From Heliorestis convoluta (GTDB lineage: Bacteria; Bacillota; Desulfitobacteriia; Heliobacteriales; Heliobacteriaceae): 64,000 nucleotides of DNA. Under the pieces are notes generated by a model. That model saw only the letters and a program-made list of their open reading frames with translations. It was not told the DNA's origin and did no database searches. Each line of letters starts with the position of its first letter. Position 1 is the first letter of the stretch. A program made the position numbers and the translations under genes. This document shows, piece by piece, positions 1 through 9,470 of this stretch. The stretch is from NCBI RefSeq assembly GCF_009649955.1, contig NZ_CP045875.1, positions 1,159,501-1,223,500 on the forward strand, in the 5' to 3' direction.

Positions 1-228
1 TTTATTCAGTGCTAGCAAAAAATTATAATCAAGGTTCAGCCTATTGGCTAAGGCTCTTAAAGTAGCATTGTCTGGGGAGATACCGTCATCTTTTTCAATT
101 CTAGATATAGTAGAGTGACTAATTTGTATGTCTTTGGCTAGCTCTCGCTGGCTTAGGCCTGTTGCTTGTCTTTTTTGTGCGATATAAGTTCCTAAAGTTA
201 TTGCTTCGTTTGAAAAATTATCAGACAT
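1..228 (-). CDS. XRE-family repressor, partial (cut at window edge)
   Basis: The reading frame starts at ATG 228 with an upstream GAAGGAGGTG-type ribosome binding site and stays open to position 1. The roughly 76 visible residues begin MSDNFSNEAITLGTYIAQKR and contain a helix-turn-helix (LSQRELAKDIQISHSTISRI, about residues 25-44) followed by a fourth and fifth helix, as in Cro/C1 proteins. It is divergent from the early phage genes, the classic position of a lytic-gene repressor. The C-terminus, which would show whether a peptidase or dimerisation domain exists, is outside the window. Confidence 0.85.
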   Translation of the reverse strand, partial: MSDNFSNEAITLGTYIAQKRQATGLSQRELAKDIQISHSTISRIEKDDGISPDNATLRALANRLNLDYNFLLALNK

Positions 229-382
229 AATAGCACCTCCTTCACAGTGCTATTGTAACACAAGTGTAACACCGATGCAACAATGACGGAAAGTGTCAGA
301 TAAAGTGTTGATTAAAAGCAACGTGTCGTGATATAGTCTTAGTGTCACATCAAATCAACATCCAAGGAAGGAGAAAAAAGCT
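229..382. promoter_or_regulatory. Divergent repressor/early promoter region
   Basis: A good sigma-70 promoter faces right: TTGATT at 308-313 and TATAGT at 332-337 with an 18 bp spacer, leading to the gene at 383. The region repeats GTGTAACA- and GTGTC/GTGTTG-like words (about 255-275, 288-310 and 321-350) that could be repressor operators. The operators are inferred from repetition and position. Confidence 0.6.
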
Positions 383-628
383 TTGAAAGCACCGTCTAAC
401 AACATTCGATTAAACTTGTCCAACTTTTTGCAACTACAAGGCGAACTAACGGAAGTAGAAATGGCCAAGAAGTTAAAGGTTAGCCGCTCGCAACTATGGA
501 GGATCAAAAAGAAAAACAGCGCAGTTGGTCAAGAGTTCATTGTCAAATTCAAAAAAGCATACCCGAAAGAGCCTTTTGAGGCATATTTTTTTGTTGAAAG
601 TGTTGAATTAAATCAACATGTTGAATAA
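383..628 (+). CDS. Small HTH protein, Cro-like
   Basis: An 81-residue protein starts at TTG 383 behind a clear AAGGAAGGAG site. Residues 24-45 (EVEMAKKLKVSRSQLWRIKK) read as a helix-turn-helix. It is the first gene to the right of the divergent promoter, so a Cro-like or early-switch role is likely by position. The TTG start would keep expression low. No further domain is visible, and an excisionase-like role cannot be excluded. Confidence 0.7.
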   Translation: MKAPSNNIRLNLSNFLQLQGELTEVEMAKKLKVSRSQLWRIKKKNSAVGQEFIVKFKKAYPKEPFEAYFFVESVELNQHVE

Positions 629-658
629 GAGTTACAAATGATTGGTGAGGTGCAGAAA

Positions 659-1042
659 GTGAATATCAAAGTAGAAGTAAGCCTGAAAGCCCCTGACTTG
701 GTTGAGTCAATTGAGCGCTTGATTAGGGTTCTTCCTTATTCTTCGATTATAAATGAAGAAAAAGAAAAGCCCGCAGAGCAAGGGGTAACAGAACCGAAAC
801 AACAAGAGCAGCCAAAGCCATCATCTAAGAATAAGCAACAAGCAAAAGAAGTGGCAAATGTAAAAGAAGGACAAGCCCCCGAGGTCACATTGGAACAAGT
901 CCGGTCAAAACTGGCCGCTCTGTCGCAAGAAGGGAAGCAAGCGGAAGTGAAAGCTCTCATCACAGAGTTTAACGCTAAAAAACTTAGTGATATTCCCCGA
1001 GAAAGATATGCCGAATTGCTAGAGCGGGCGGGGGGATTGTAG
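659..1042 (+). CDS. Phage early protein of unknown function with charged linker
   Basis: I choose GTG 659 (MNIKVEVSLKAPDLVESIER) because GAGGTG lies 7 bases upstream. An in-frame ATG at 638 lacks a good site. The N-terminal ~30 residues look like a small beta/alpha element, then comes a lysine/glutamine/proline-rich linker, then a helical tail (about residues 85-127, rich in E, K and A). Proteins of this layout sit directly before Cas4-like nucleases in clostridial prophages and are sometimes labelled rRNA-biogenesis-like, which is not a real functional call. It overlaps the next gene by one base. Confidence 0.6.
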   Translation: MNIKVEVSLKAPDLVESIERLIRVLPYSSIINEEKEKPAEQGVTEPKQQEQPKPSSKNKQQAKEVANVKEGQAPEVTLEQVRSKLAALSQEGKQAEVKALITEFNAKKLSDIPRERYAELLERAGGL

Positions 1043-2196
1043 TGACAGAACACGCCTTATTGTCCGCATCGGGCGCTCACCGATGGCTGGCTTGTACAAA
1101 GGCACCAAGGCTTGAAGCAGCTATGGAAGAAGAATCGTCTTTTTACGCTAATGAAGGAACTTTGGCTCATAACATAGCTGAACTAAAGATTGCAAAAGAG
1201 CTAGGAATTATTTCCAAGCAGAAGTACGGGAGAAAATTGAAAGAGCTACGAGCTGACCCTCTTTTTACCGATGAAATGAACAAGGCAACCGAACTACATA
1301 AAGACTTCTGCCTTGAACGTTTCTACGAAGCTAAAGCAGTAACCCAAGACGCAGTCATCTTGCTAGAGCAACGCCTTGATTTTAGTCCATGGGTCCCCGA
1401 AGGCTTTGGTACGGCCGACACAACCATTATTGGTGATAAGAATTTAGAAATTATCGATCTGAAATATGGCAAGGGGATCGCCGTCAGTGCCTTTGAGAAC
1501 ACGCAAATGAAGCTTTATGCGCTGGGTGCAATCAATCAATTTGGCTTTTTATATGACATCGAAACCATCTCGATGACCATCAGTCAACCCAGGCTTGACA
1601 GCTTCTCTACTTATGAAATGTCAGTAGAAGAGCTTCTCAAGTGGGCCGATGAGGTGGTCAAGCCTAAAGCAGAACAAGCTTTTAAAGGAGAAGGAGATTT
1701 TCAAGTCGGTGATCACTGCCGCTTTTGTAAAATTAGAGCCCTTTGCAGGGCCAGAGCAGAGGAGAATCAAAAGCTTGCCTGCCTCGATTTCCAAAAGCCG
1801 CCGTTTTTGACGGATGAAGAAGTAGTAGAAGTGTTAACGTCTATCGATGAACTTTTGAGCTGGGCCAAAGATGTGCAGGAGTATGCTTTAACAATGGCCA
1901 TTGATGAAAACAAACAGTGGCCAGGCTTGAAGCTTGTAGAAGGCAGAGGCACCCGTAAGTACACAGATGAAGATGAAGTAATCAAAGCTTTACAATCTGC
2001 CGGTTATGATGACGAATCAATCTACAAAAAGTCCATAAAGACCATTACAGCACTGGAAAAAGAACTGGGTAAAAAAAGATTCAACGAACTTATCGGAGCT
2101 TTGGTAACAAAAGCACCAGGTAAGATCAAATTGGTGCCCGAGGATGATCAAAGACCAGAGATCAAAGCGTCCCCACAAGCGGACTTCAATAATTAG
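1042..2196 (+). CDS. DUF2800 family Cas4/RecB-like nuclease
   Basis: This 384-residue protein matches the phage DUF2800 pattern: an N-terminal Cys in a CTKAPRLE context, a PD-(D/E)XK core (IIDLKYGKG near residue 140, followed by QMKLYALGA), and a Cys cluster CRFCKIRALC near residues 229-238. Together these suggest a Cas4/AddB-like nuclease with an iron-sulfur cluster, acting in phage recombination or end processing. It starts at GTG 1042 and heads the replication block with the SSB-like gene 11 bases downstream. Family assignment is from pattern recognition. Confidence 0.8.
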   Translation: MTEHALLSASGAHRWLACTKAPRLEAAMEEESSFYANEGTLAHNIAELKIAKELGIISKQKYGRKLKELRADPLFTDEMNKATELHKDFCLERFYEAKAVTQDAVILLEQRLDFSPWVPEGFGTADTTIIGDKNLEIIDLKYGKGIAVSAFENTQMKLYALGAINQFGFLYDIETISMTISQPRLDSFSTYEMSVEELLKWADEVVKPKAEQAFKGEGDFQVGDHCRFCKIRALCRARAEENQKLACLDFQKPPFLTDEEVVEVLTSIDELLSWAKDVQEYALTMAIDENKQWPGLKLVEGRGTRKYTDEDEVIKALQSAGYDDESIYKKSIKTITALEKELGKKRFNELIGALVTKAPGKIKLVPEDDQRPEIKASPQADFNN

Positions 2197-2207
2197 GAGG
2201 AAAAAGA

Positions 2208-2747
2208 ATGAACAAAATCGTCATTGGAACAAAAGAAAACCCCGTCAGATTCAGCTACGCCAACGTGCATCAACCGGTCAGCGTGAATGGAAGCGACTTG
2301 AAGTATTCGGTGAGCATCATCATTCCCAAGTCCGACAAGAAGACCATTAAAAAAGTGAATGATGCGATTCAAAAGGTTAAACAAGAGAATAAAGACAAAT
2401 TCGGTGGCAAGATCCCAGCCAATCTAAAAACCCCGCTCCGCGATGGGGATGTTGATCGAGAAGGTGATGAGGCTTACGCAAACGCTTACTTCATCAACGC
2501 CAACAGCAAAATAAAACCGGGCATTGTAGATGCTGATTTGAACCCAATTCTAGATCAAAGTGAATTCTACTCCGGTTGCTTTGGACGAGTGAGCATTACG
2601 CTGTATCCCTTTAATGTAAATGGGAATCGTGGGATCGCGGCAGGGTTGCAAAACATCATGAAAACAGAAGACGGCGAGCCTTTAGGCGGCAGAAGCAGTG
2701 CTGAAAACGATTTTTCAGATGAAGATGACGACGACGTTTTAGGTTAA
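2208..2747 (+). CDS. DUF2815 family SSB-like protein
   Basis: The 179-residue protein has an OB-fold-like beta-rich body and ends in a strongly acidic tail (DFSDEDDDDVLG), the hallmark of single-stranded DNA binding proteins that recruit partners through the C-terminus. The ribosome binding site AGGAGG precedes ATG 2208 by 9 bases. It lies between the Cas4-like nuclease and the DNA polymerase, as DUF2815 genes usually do, and its stop overlaps the polymerase start (TAATG). A role in coating phage replication intermediates is inferred. Confidence 0.8.
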   Translation: MNKIVIGTKENPVRFSYANVHQPVSVNGSDLKYSVSIIIPKSDKKTIKKVNDAIQKVKQENKDKFGGKIPANLKTPLRDGDVDREGDEAYANAYFINANSKIKPGIVDADLNPILDQSEFYSGCFGRVSITLYPFNVNGNRGIAAGLQNIMKTEDGEPLGGRSSAENDFSDEDDDDVLG

Positions 2748-4702
2748 TGGCCATGAAGACCTTGGCCATTGATATAGAAACATACAGTAGTGTAGACCTC
2801 ACCCAAAGTGGGGTCTATGCCTACTGTGAAGCCCACGATTTTGAGGTTTTACTTTTCGCCTACGCTATTGATGATGCAGAAGTAGAGATAGTTGATCTTG
2901 CTTCAGGCGAGAAAATACCTGAGGAAATTCGTAAAGCTATCACCGATCCCGCTGTTATCAAAACAGCTTACAATGCCAATTTTGAACGGACCTGTTTAGC
3001 AGCTTATCTGAATCAACCGATGCCGTCAGAGCAATGGAGATGCTCGGCTGTTCATGCCTTGCTGCTAGGGCTACCAGGCAACCTCGATGGCGTGGCCCAA
3101 TGCTTAAAGTTAAAAGAACAAAAGATAAAAGAAGGGAAAGCCTTAATTCGCTATTTCTCCATACCTTGTCAACCGACAAAAACAAACGAAGGCAGAACAA
3201 GAAATCTACCAAAGCACGATCAAGAAAAATGGAGATCCTTCAAAGCCTACTGTCAACAGGACGTTGAAGTGGAGCGGCAAATCCGCAAGAAGTTAGAAGC
3301 TTTTCCTATACCGAAAGAGGAACAAAAGCTCTGGGAGTTAGATCAGAAGATCAACGACAAAGGGGTCCGAATCGATAAAGAGCTAGTTGAACAGGCCATA
3401 ACGGCAGACCAGGCTATTCAGAGCCAGCTTTTAGAAGAAGCGATCCGTTTGACAGGGTTAGAAAACCCGAACAGCCCGGCGCAATTAAAGGGCTGGCTAC
3501 TCCAGCAAGGCATAGAAGTAGATAGCTTGTCCAAAAAGAACGTCAAAACCTTACTTGATGAAGCAGAAAACCCAACCGTTAAGAGGTTGTTAGAACTACG
3601 GCAAGCCATGGCTAAAACGTCCGTCAAAAAATATGAAGCCATGAATCGCTCTATGTGCAAAGATGAACGGATCAGAGGTTTGCTACAGTTTTACGGTGCC
3701 AACCGCACAGGGCGCTGGGCCGGTCGACTTGTCCAAATTCAAAACCTACCTAAAAACAACATTAGCGACTTGCATGTGGCCAGAGAGCTTCTCAAAGCGG
3801 GAAACCATGAAACAATGGAGCTTCTTTTTGATAAGGTGCCGGAAATACTTTCTCAGTTAATCAGAACAGCCTTTGTTCCTTCAAAGGGATGTCGTTTTAT
3901 TGTTGCAGACTTTGCAGCTATCGAAGCCCGCGTCATCGCTTGGCTGGCAGGAGAGTCTTGGCGGCTCGAGGTCTTTCAAAGTCATGGAAAGATTTACGAA
4001 GCTTCAGCAGCTCAAATGTTCAATGTATCGATTGAACAAATCGACAAAGGCAGTCCACTGAGACAGAAAGGAAAAATAGCAGAATTGGCGCTCGGCTATG
4101 GCGGTTCGAAGGGGGCCTTGATGCAGATGGGGGCTTTGGAGATGGGACTTACAGAAGAGGAACTTCCCGAGCTTGTTACCGCATGGCGAGAAGCCAACCC
4201 CAATATCGTAAAGCTTTGGTGGGCTATAGAAGCAGCGGCCATTAAAGCAGTAAAAGAAAAAAACGTCATCAAGATGCAGTATGGTCTTACCTTTCATTAC
4301 AGCAAGGGGATTTTATTTATCACGTTGCCTTCAGGACGCTCGCTTGCTTATGTAAGACCGAAAATCGGCAAAGATGAACGTTTTGGCAAAGAACAATTGA
4401 CCTATGAAGGAACTGAGCAAGGAACCAAACAGTGGGGACGAATCGCAACCTATGGAGGAAAGCTCACGGAAAACATCATCCAAGCTATAGCAAGAGATTG
4501 CTTGGCAACATCCATGCTTCGACTAAGTGATGCAGGGTATAAGATCAACTTCCATGTCCATGATGAAGTCATTCTCGATGTTCCATACGACGTAGGCTCA
4601 AAAGTTGAAGTTGAAAAAGTGATGAGTCAACCCATTGAATGGGCACCAGGGTTACCTTTAGAAGCTGATAGCTTCGAAACGGATTATTACAAGAAAGATT
4701 AA
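2747..4702 (+). CDS. Phage family A DNA polymerase
   Basis: The 651-residue enzyme carries a 3'-5' exonuclease start (LAIDIETYSS, residues 5-14) and polymerase motifs in order: motif A with VADFAAIEARVIAWLAGE (about 385-402), motif B/O-helix RQKGKIAELALGYGG (about 440-455), and motif C FHVHDEVILDV (about 604-614). No 5' nuclease domain is present, as is usual for phage Pol I relatives. It should copy the phage genome together with the SSB-like and VapE-like proteins. ATG 2747 overlaps the previous stop, so translation is likely coupled. ATG 2753 is an alternative start. Confidence 0.93.
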   Translation: MAMKTLAIDIETYSSVDLTQSGVYAYCEAHDFEVLLFAYAIDDAEVEIVDLASGEKIPEEIRKAITDPAVIKTAYNANFERTCLAAYLNQPMPSEQWRCSAVHALLLGLPGNLDGVAQCLKLKEQKIKEGKALIRYFSIPCQPTKTNEGRTRNLPKHDQEKWRSFKAYCQQDVEVERQIRKKLEAFPIPKEEQKLWELDQKINDKGVRIDKELVEQAITADQAIQSQLLEEAIRLTGLENPNSPAQLKGWLLQQGIEVDSLSKKNVKTLLDEAENPTVKRLLELRQAMAKTSVKKYEAMNRSMCKDERIRGLLQFYGANRTGRWAGRLVQIQNLPKNNISDLHVARELLKAGNHETMELLFDKVPEILSQLIRTAFVPSKGCRFIVADFAAIEARVIAWLAGESWRLEVFQSHGKIYEASAAQMFNVSIEQIDKGSPLRQKGKIAELALGYGGSKGALMQMGALEMGLTEEELPELVTAWREANPNIVKLWWAIEAAAIKAVKEKNVIKMQYGLTFHYSKGILFITLPSGRSLAYVRPKIGKDERFGKEQLTYEGTEQGTKQWGRIATYGGKLTENIIQAIARDCLATSMLRLSDAGYKINFHVHDEVILDVPYDVGSKVEVEKVMSQPIEWAPGLPLEADSFETDYYKKD

Positions 4703-4742
4703 GATCATCTCTAAACTATCTCAGTCATGGCAGGTGAACTCT

Positions 4743-7151
4743 ATGATTGCAAACCCCCAAAAAGTAAAAAGTCTGGAACACGACGGACTCCTAACCATCG
4801 CCATCGGCCGATCAAGAAAAGATAGAAGCTGGAAAAATCGAGAGATGTCCTGGCTTGAACTGGTCAATCGATTGAGCAACACCATAAGAACGCCTGAAAA
4901 GTATGAAGAGTATAAGAAACTCTCCAAAGCAAAGCAAGATGAAGTCAAAGATGTAGGAGGTTTCGTTGGCGGCACCTTAAAAGGAGGCAGGCGAAAAAAC
5001 AACAGCGTAGTATGGCGACAGTTGATAACCCTTGACGCCGATTATGTAAAAGGAGATTTATGGGCATCTGTGGAGACTATCTTTGGCCACGGATGCGCCA
5101 TCTACTCCACCCATAAACATCATCCGACCAAGCCAAGACTGAGATTGGTCATTCCGCTGTTGAGGCCTGTGACTGCCGATGAATATGTACCGATTGCCAG
5201 AAGAATTGCAGCAGATTTAGGCATTGACTTTTTTGATGATACAACTTTCCAGGTCCATCGACTCATGTACTGGCCTTCCACACCAGCAGACGGCGACTTT
5301 GTTTTTAAGGTCTTGGACGAGCCTTGGGTTGATCCTGATGTTATCCTAGCTAGATACCCTGATTGGCAAGATTCATCCTTCTGGCCGGAAAGCTCAAGAA
5401 CGCTCAGTGAGAGGAAGAAGCTGGCTGATAAACAAGGTGACCCCAAAGGGAAAGCCGGCATTGTCGGTGCCTTTTGCCGGACCTACTCGGTCACAGAGGT
5501 GATTGAAAAATACCTAAGCGATCGATATACACCTTGCGACGATCCGAATCGCTACACCTACTCAGCTGGTTCAACATCCGGTGGCTTGGTGATATATGAA
5601 AATGGAGATTTTGCATATTCTCATCACTCTACTGATCCCATCGGAGGAAAGCTTTGTAACGCCTTTGATTTGGCCCGTATCCATTTATTTGGCGACCTCG
5701 ACGAATCAGTGAAAGAAGGCACGCCGATTAATCGCCTACCCTCTTATCAAGCAATGACAGAAGAAGCCTTAAAGGACAAGCAAGTCAAGCTTACGATGGG
5801 CAAAGAGCAGTTGAATCTGGCAGAAGAAGAATTTCAAGAAGAAGAGTTAGAATGGCTTACGGAACTAACGAGAGATCAGAAGGGGAACGTTTTATCGACT
5901 GCACCAAACGTCATCCTTATTCTCGAAAATGATCGGGCACTTAAAGAGCGGATCGCCTTGAACGATTTTGTCCATCGCGTTGTTATCAAAGACGATCTTC
6001 CTTGGCGAAGCAGAGCAAGAGGGGACTATTGGACAGACAGCGATGATGCCAGCTTGCGAAACTACCTTTACTCTCTGTATGGCATCAAAGGTGCCGGTAT
6101 CATTGCCGATGCTTGGAGCGAAGTTGCTGTAAAGCATGCTTTTCATCCTATAAAAGACTATTTAAGCAGCCTTGTTTGGGATGGTCGTAAGCGAATTGAA
6201 AGAATCATGATTGATTACCTCGGTGCTGATGACAACGAATGCGTGCGCACATTTACCCGAAAAATCTTAGTTGCCGCTGTTACTAGGATCTACCGCCCCG
6301 GTGCTAAGTTTGACTATTCTGTCGTTCTTGTGGGACCCCAAGGAATCGGCAAAAGCTACATCATAAAGCGATTAGGCAAAGACTGGCACTCCGACTCTTT
6401 CATTACTGTAAAAGGCAAAGAAGCCTACGAACAGTTGCAAGGTGTTTGGATCTTAGAGATGGCCGAGCTGACAGCGACTAAAAAAGTAGATGTAGAAGCA
6501 GTTAAGCATTTTATTTCTAAGTCCGAGGATACCTTCAGAGTTGCTTATGGCAGGCACAATGAAACGTTCAAAAGGCAATGCGTCTTCTTCGGAACCACCA
6601 ACGATTATGACTTCTTAAATGATCCCACTGGAAACCGACGCTTCTTACCGATTACCGTCAACGGCGGTGGTAGCAAAAATATGTGGGTTGATTTAACAGA
6701 TGAAGAAGTAGACCAGATTTGGGCTGAAGCCAAGGTTTTGTATGAACAAGGTGAGTCATTGGCTCTAAGCAAAGAGATCGAAGAAAAAGCACAAATGATT
6801 CAAGCTGCCCATACACAAGAGAACCCAATTGCTGAAAGTATCAGAACCTATCTGGAAACATCCGTCCCTACAAACTGGTACGAATTAGACATTGGAACAC
6901 GAAGAGCCTATCTCCATTTACGGCAAGGTGATAGTCAGCCTGAAAAAACAATGAAACTAAATAAGGTCTGCGCCCAGATGGTTTGGGAGGAGCTTTTCCA
7001 AAAAGATATCTCAACGATGACGAGATATGATGCCAAAGAAATCAACATGATCATTCTACATACACCAGGCTGGAAAAGAGTAAGTTCAGTACGCTTTGAT
7101 CAAACATATGGAATGCAAAAAGGATTCCGACGTGAAAATGTATACTTGTAA
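4743..7151 (+). CDS. VapE-type primase/helicase
   Basis: The protein has about 802 residues from ATG 4743 (AGGTG at a good distance; GTG 4734 is a weaker alternative). The N-terminal half resembles phage/plasmid primase domains. The C-terminal half is a virulence-associated E (VirE/VapE) ATPase with Walker A VGPQGIGKS (about residue 535), an ILEMAE Walker-B-like strand, and the sensor region GTTNDYDFLNDPTGNRRF. It is expected to prime and unwind at the phage origin. The origin may be the GTATAC-rich stretch directly downstream. Confidence 0.88.
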   Translation: MIANPQKVKSLEHDGLLTIAIGRSRKDRSWKNREMSWLELVNRLSNTIRTPEKYEEYKKLSKAKQDEVKDVGGFVGGTLKGGRRKNNSVVWRQLITLDADYVKGDLWASVETIFGHGCAIYSTHKHHPTKPRLRLVIPLLRPVTADEYVPIARRIAADLGIDFFDDTTFQVHRLMYWPSTPADGDFVFKVLDEPWVDPDVILARYPDWQDSSFWPESSRTLSERKKLADKQGDPKGKAGIVGAFCRTYSVTEVIEKYLSDRYTPCDDPNRYTYSAGSTSGGLVIYENGDFAYSHHSTDPIGGKLCNAFDLARIHLFGDLDESVKEGTPINRLPSYQAMTEEALKDKQVKLTMGKEQLNLAEEEFQEEELEWLTELTRDQKGNVLSTAPNVILILENDRALKERIALNDFVHRVVIKDDLPWRSRARGDYWTDSDDASLRNYLYSLYGIKGAGIIADAWSEVAVKHAFHPIKDYLSSLVWDGRKRIERIMIDYLGADDNECVRTFTRKILVAAVTRIYRPGAKFDYSVVLVGPQGIGKSYIIKRLGKDWHSDSFITVKGKEAYEQLQGVWILEMAELTATKKVDVEAVKHFISKSEDTFRVAYGRHNETFKRQCVFFGTTNDYDFLNDPTGNRRFLPITVNGGGSKNMWVDLTDEEVDQIWAEAKVLYEQGESLALSKEIEEKAQMIQAAHTQENPIAESIRTYLETSVPTNWYELDIGTRRAYLHLRQGDSQPEKTMKLNKVCAQMVWEELFQKDISTMTRYDAKEINMIILHTPGWKRVSSVRFDQTYGMQKGFRRENVYL

Positions 7152-7405
7152 ACTTTGAACAAGATTGAAAGTATACATCGAAACCCTTATGCCTACTACG
7201 CTTTATACCATGTATGCTATGTATACCTTTTCTACTATAAAAAAGAAAATAGAAGGAATAGAGAGTACCATAGAAAGGCTATACCCTCTAATCGCCATAT
7301 AAGTATAAGTCCACTTATAAAAGGTATACAGGGTTTACAAATCGCTGAAAGCCCTATGAACAAAGGGATTGAGATGTATACCTTCTTTGTAGGGGTGTCT
7401 CATTG
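7140..7405. repeat. GTATAC-rich inter-gene region, candidate origin or operator array
   Basis: Five exact GTATAC palindromes occur at 7140, 7171, 7221, 7324 and 7376, with near matches TTATACCA at 7204 and CTATACCC at 7279. The stretch between the VapE-type gene and the VRR-NUC gene has an open frame but no convincing ribosome binding site, and its amino acid content is odd (Tyr/Ile/Arg rich), so I treat it as non-coding. Iterons for replication initiation or binding sites of a regulator are both possible. Confidence 0.5.
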
Positions 7406-7684
7406 ATGAAGGAACTGAATATAGAAAAAAGGCTGAAAAAGAAAGTAAAGGAACATGGCGGGTTGGCTTTTAAGCTTCTTTCGCCTGGTTGCGCAGGTGT
7501 GCCTGATCGCTTGGTGCTTTTTAAGAATTCTAAGATCGCTTTTGTAGAAGTGAAAGCACCTACGAAAAGGCTACGAGCTTTGCAACAAAAGCGCAAAGAA
7601 CAACTAGAACTATTGGGCTTTCCCGTTTACACCGTTGATAACTACGAGGCCATTGATGCTCTGATAAAGGAGCTGGTCCTTTGA
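7406..7684 (+). CDS. VRR-NUC domain nuclease
   Basis: This small protein of about 92 residues has the VRR-NUC core of PD-(D/E)XK nucleases: GCAGVPDRLVLF (about residues 27-38), then IAFVEVKAP (about 42-51) and a Gln-rich helix. ATG 7406 is preferred over TTG 7403. VRR-NUC genes next to a SNF2-like helicase form a standard replication or recombination pair in Firmicutes prophages, here with overlapping stop and start. The product may act on branched DNA, which is known for the family rather than shown here. Confidence 0.88.
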   Translation: MKELNIEKRLKKKVKEHGGLAFKLLSPGCAGVPDRLVLFKNSKIAFVEVKAPTKRLRALQQKRKEQLELLGFPVYTVDNYEAIDALIKELVL

Positions 7685-9078
7685 TTTATAAACCATATAA
7701 CTACCAAGCCTATGCTACAAACTGGATTATCGAAAAAAAGAAATCAGCTCTTTTTCTTGAGATGGGCATGGGTAAGTCTGTTGCCACCTTAACGGCCATT
7801 CATGAACTGCTCTATGACTACTTTGATATTTCCAAAGTCTTGGTGATTGCTCCACTGCGTGTGGCCAGCACCACTTGGGAAGAAGAAGTGAAAAAGTGGG
7901 AACACCTCAAAGGCTTGAGAATTTCCAAAGTACTTGGTAGTGAAAAACAAAGAGTAGCGGCCCTTAGGAAAAAAGCTGATATCTATATCATCAACAGAGA
8001 AAATGTGACCTGGCTTGTGAAGCATTATCAACATAATTGGCCCTTTGATATGGTCGTCATTGATGAGCTTTCAAGCTTTAAGTCTTCCAAGGCTCTCCGT
8101 TTCAGAGCCTTAAAAAAAGTGCGACCTTTGATCAAGCGACTTGTTGGCTTAACTGGAACGCCGGCACCGAACGGGCTAATCGATTTATGGCCACAGATTT
8201 ATTTGTTAGACGGTGGCGAGAGGTTAGGAAGAACCTTAACGAGCTATCGGGAGAAATATTTTTTACCTGATAAGCGAAACCAGATGGTCGTTTACTCTTG
8301 GAAGTTGAAAAAAGGTGCCAGCGATGAGATTTATGAAAAGCTTTCAGATATTTGTTTGAGCATGGAGGCCAAAGATTATCTCGAGCTACCAGAAAGAATC
8401 GAAAACATTATTTCAGTAGAACTACCTCAAAAAGCGAAAGAGCAGTATGAGCGACTGGAAAAAGAATTGATCTTGTCCATGAAAGATAGCGATGTGTTGG
8501 CCGGCTCAGCGGCTGTACTCGTTAACAAGTTGTTACAAATCGCCAATGGGGCTGTCTACGATGAAACAGGAAAAGCAATCGAGATTCACGATGAAAAACT
8601 AAAAGCTTTAGATGAGTTGATTGAAGCAGCGAGCGGAAAGCCCGTACTCGTCTTTTACGGTTACCAACATGATAAGGACAGGCTCTTAGAGCATTTGAAG
8701 AAAGTAAAGCCCAGAGTGCTTCAATCTGACCAAGACATCAAGAGTTGGAATCAAGGTGAAATCCCCGTTCTCTTAGCCCACCCTGCCTCAGCCGGACACG
8801 GGCTTAATCTTCAAACAGGTGGAAATATCATCATCTGGTTCGGACTTACCTGGAGCCTAGAGCTCTACCAACAAGCCAACGCCCGACTGCACCGACAAGG
8901 ACAAAAGCAAACAGTCGTGATCCATCATATCCTTGCCAAAGATACCATCGACGAGCGCGTGATGAAAGCGCTAGAAAGAAAAGACACCAGTCAACGAGCC
9001 CTGATGGAAGCGGTCAAAGCGACGATTGATCAACAAAAGGAGGAGAACAGAGATGACCAACAGTCTCTACAACAGTGA
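7681..9078 (+). CDS. SNF2-family DEAD/DEAH helicase
   Basis: The 465-residue ATPase starts at TTG 7681, overlapping the nuclease stop. Motif I is LEMGMGKS (about residues 22-29), motif II VIDELSS, motif III LTGTPAPNG, and the C-terminal lobe ends with the SNF2 signature QQANARLHRQGQK (about 400-412). It is a double-stranded DNA translocase thought to work with the VRR-NUC protein in phage replication or recombination. The C-terminal tail is charged. Confidence 0.9.
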   Translation: MIYKPYNYQAYATNWIIEKKKSALFLEMGMGKSVATLTAIHELLYDYFDISKVLVIAPLRVASTTWEEEVKKWEHLKGLRISKVLGSEKQRVAALRKKADIYIINRENVTWLVKHYQHNWPFDMVVIDELSSFKSSKALRFRALKKVRPLIKRLVGLTGTPAPNGLIDLWPQIYLLDGGERLGRTLTSYREKYFLPDKRNQMVVYSWKLKKGASDEIYEKLSDICLSMEAKDYLELPERIENIISVELPQKAKEQYERLEKELILSMKDSDVLAGSAAVLVNKLLQIANGAVYDETGKAIEIHDEKLKALDELIEAASGKPVLVFYGYQHDKDRLLEHLKKVKPRVLQSDQDIKSWNQGEIPVLLAHPASAGHGLNLQTGGNIIIWFGLTWSLELYQQANARLHRQGQKQTVVIHHILAKDTIDERVMKALERKDTSQRALMEAVKATIDQQKEENRDDQQSLQQ

Positions 9079-9469
9079 AGGCTATAAAGACCCTACCGCT
9101 TTTGAAGCCTTAAACAATATAGAGCGAGAGCAAAAGAGAAAAGTTGTTTTTATCTGCAGTCCCTTCGCTGGCGACATTGAAGGCAACACTGAACGAGCCA
9201 AACGCTACGGCCGCTTTGCTGTCACCGAAAGAGTCGTCCCTATCATTCCTCATCTTATGTACCCGCAGTTTCTCTTTGATGATGATCCAGCTGAACGGCT
9301 CCTTGGCATTGAGATGGGCATGGTTCTACTTACTAAATGCCATGAGCTTTGGGTTTTCGGTGGACACATATCTTCCGGCATGGCCGTAGAAATCGAAGAA
9401 GCAAAGAGACAAAACATACCGATTCGTTACTTCACCAGTTCCTGCAAACCGAGAGGAGGTTATCGTTAA
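9053..9469 (+). CDS. DUF4406-like, nucleoside deoxyribosyltransferase fold
   Basis: The 138-residue protein starts at ATG 9053 behind AAAGGAGG, inside the 3' end of the helicase gene. It has a Rossmann-like opening VVFICSPFAGD with AERLLGIEMG and ELWVFGGHISSGMAVEIEEA, the pattern of DUF4406 and the nucleoside 2-deoxyribosyltransferase superfamily. In phages these may salvage or modify nucleotides. The substrate is unknown, so the enzymatic role is inferred from fold resemblance only. Confidence 0.75.
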   Translation: MTNSLYNSEGYKDPTAFEALNNIEREQKRKVVFICSPFAGDIEGNTERAKRYGRFAVTERVVPIIPHLMYPQFLFDDDPAERLLGIEMGMVLLTKCHELWVFGGHISSGMAVEIEEAKRQNIPIRYFTSSCKPRGGYR

Positions 9470-9470
9470 G

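Noticed and set aside
7155-7406. 83-residue open frame between the VapE-type and VRR-NUC genes
   Set aside because: No ribosome binding site, odd composition caused by repeated GTATAC, and it overlaps the next start; treated as non-coding repeat region.
9144-9389. 81-residue frame inside the DUF4406-like gene
   Set aside because: Shadow of the real gene in another frame, without start signals.
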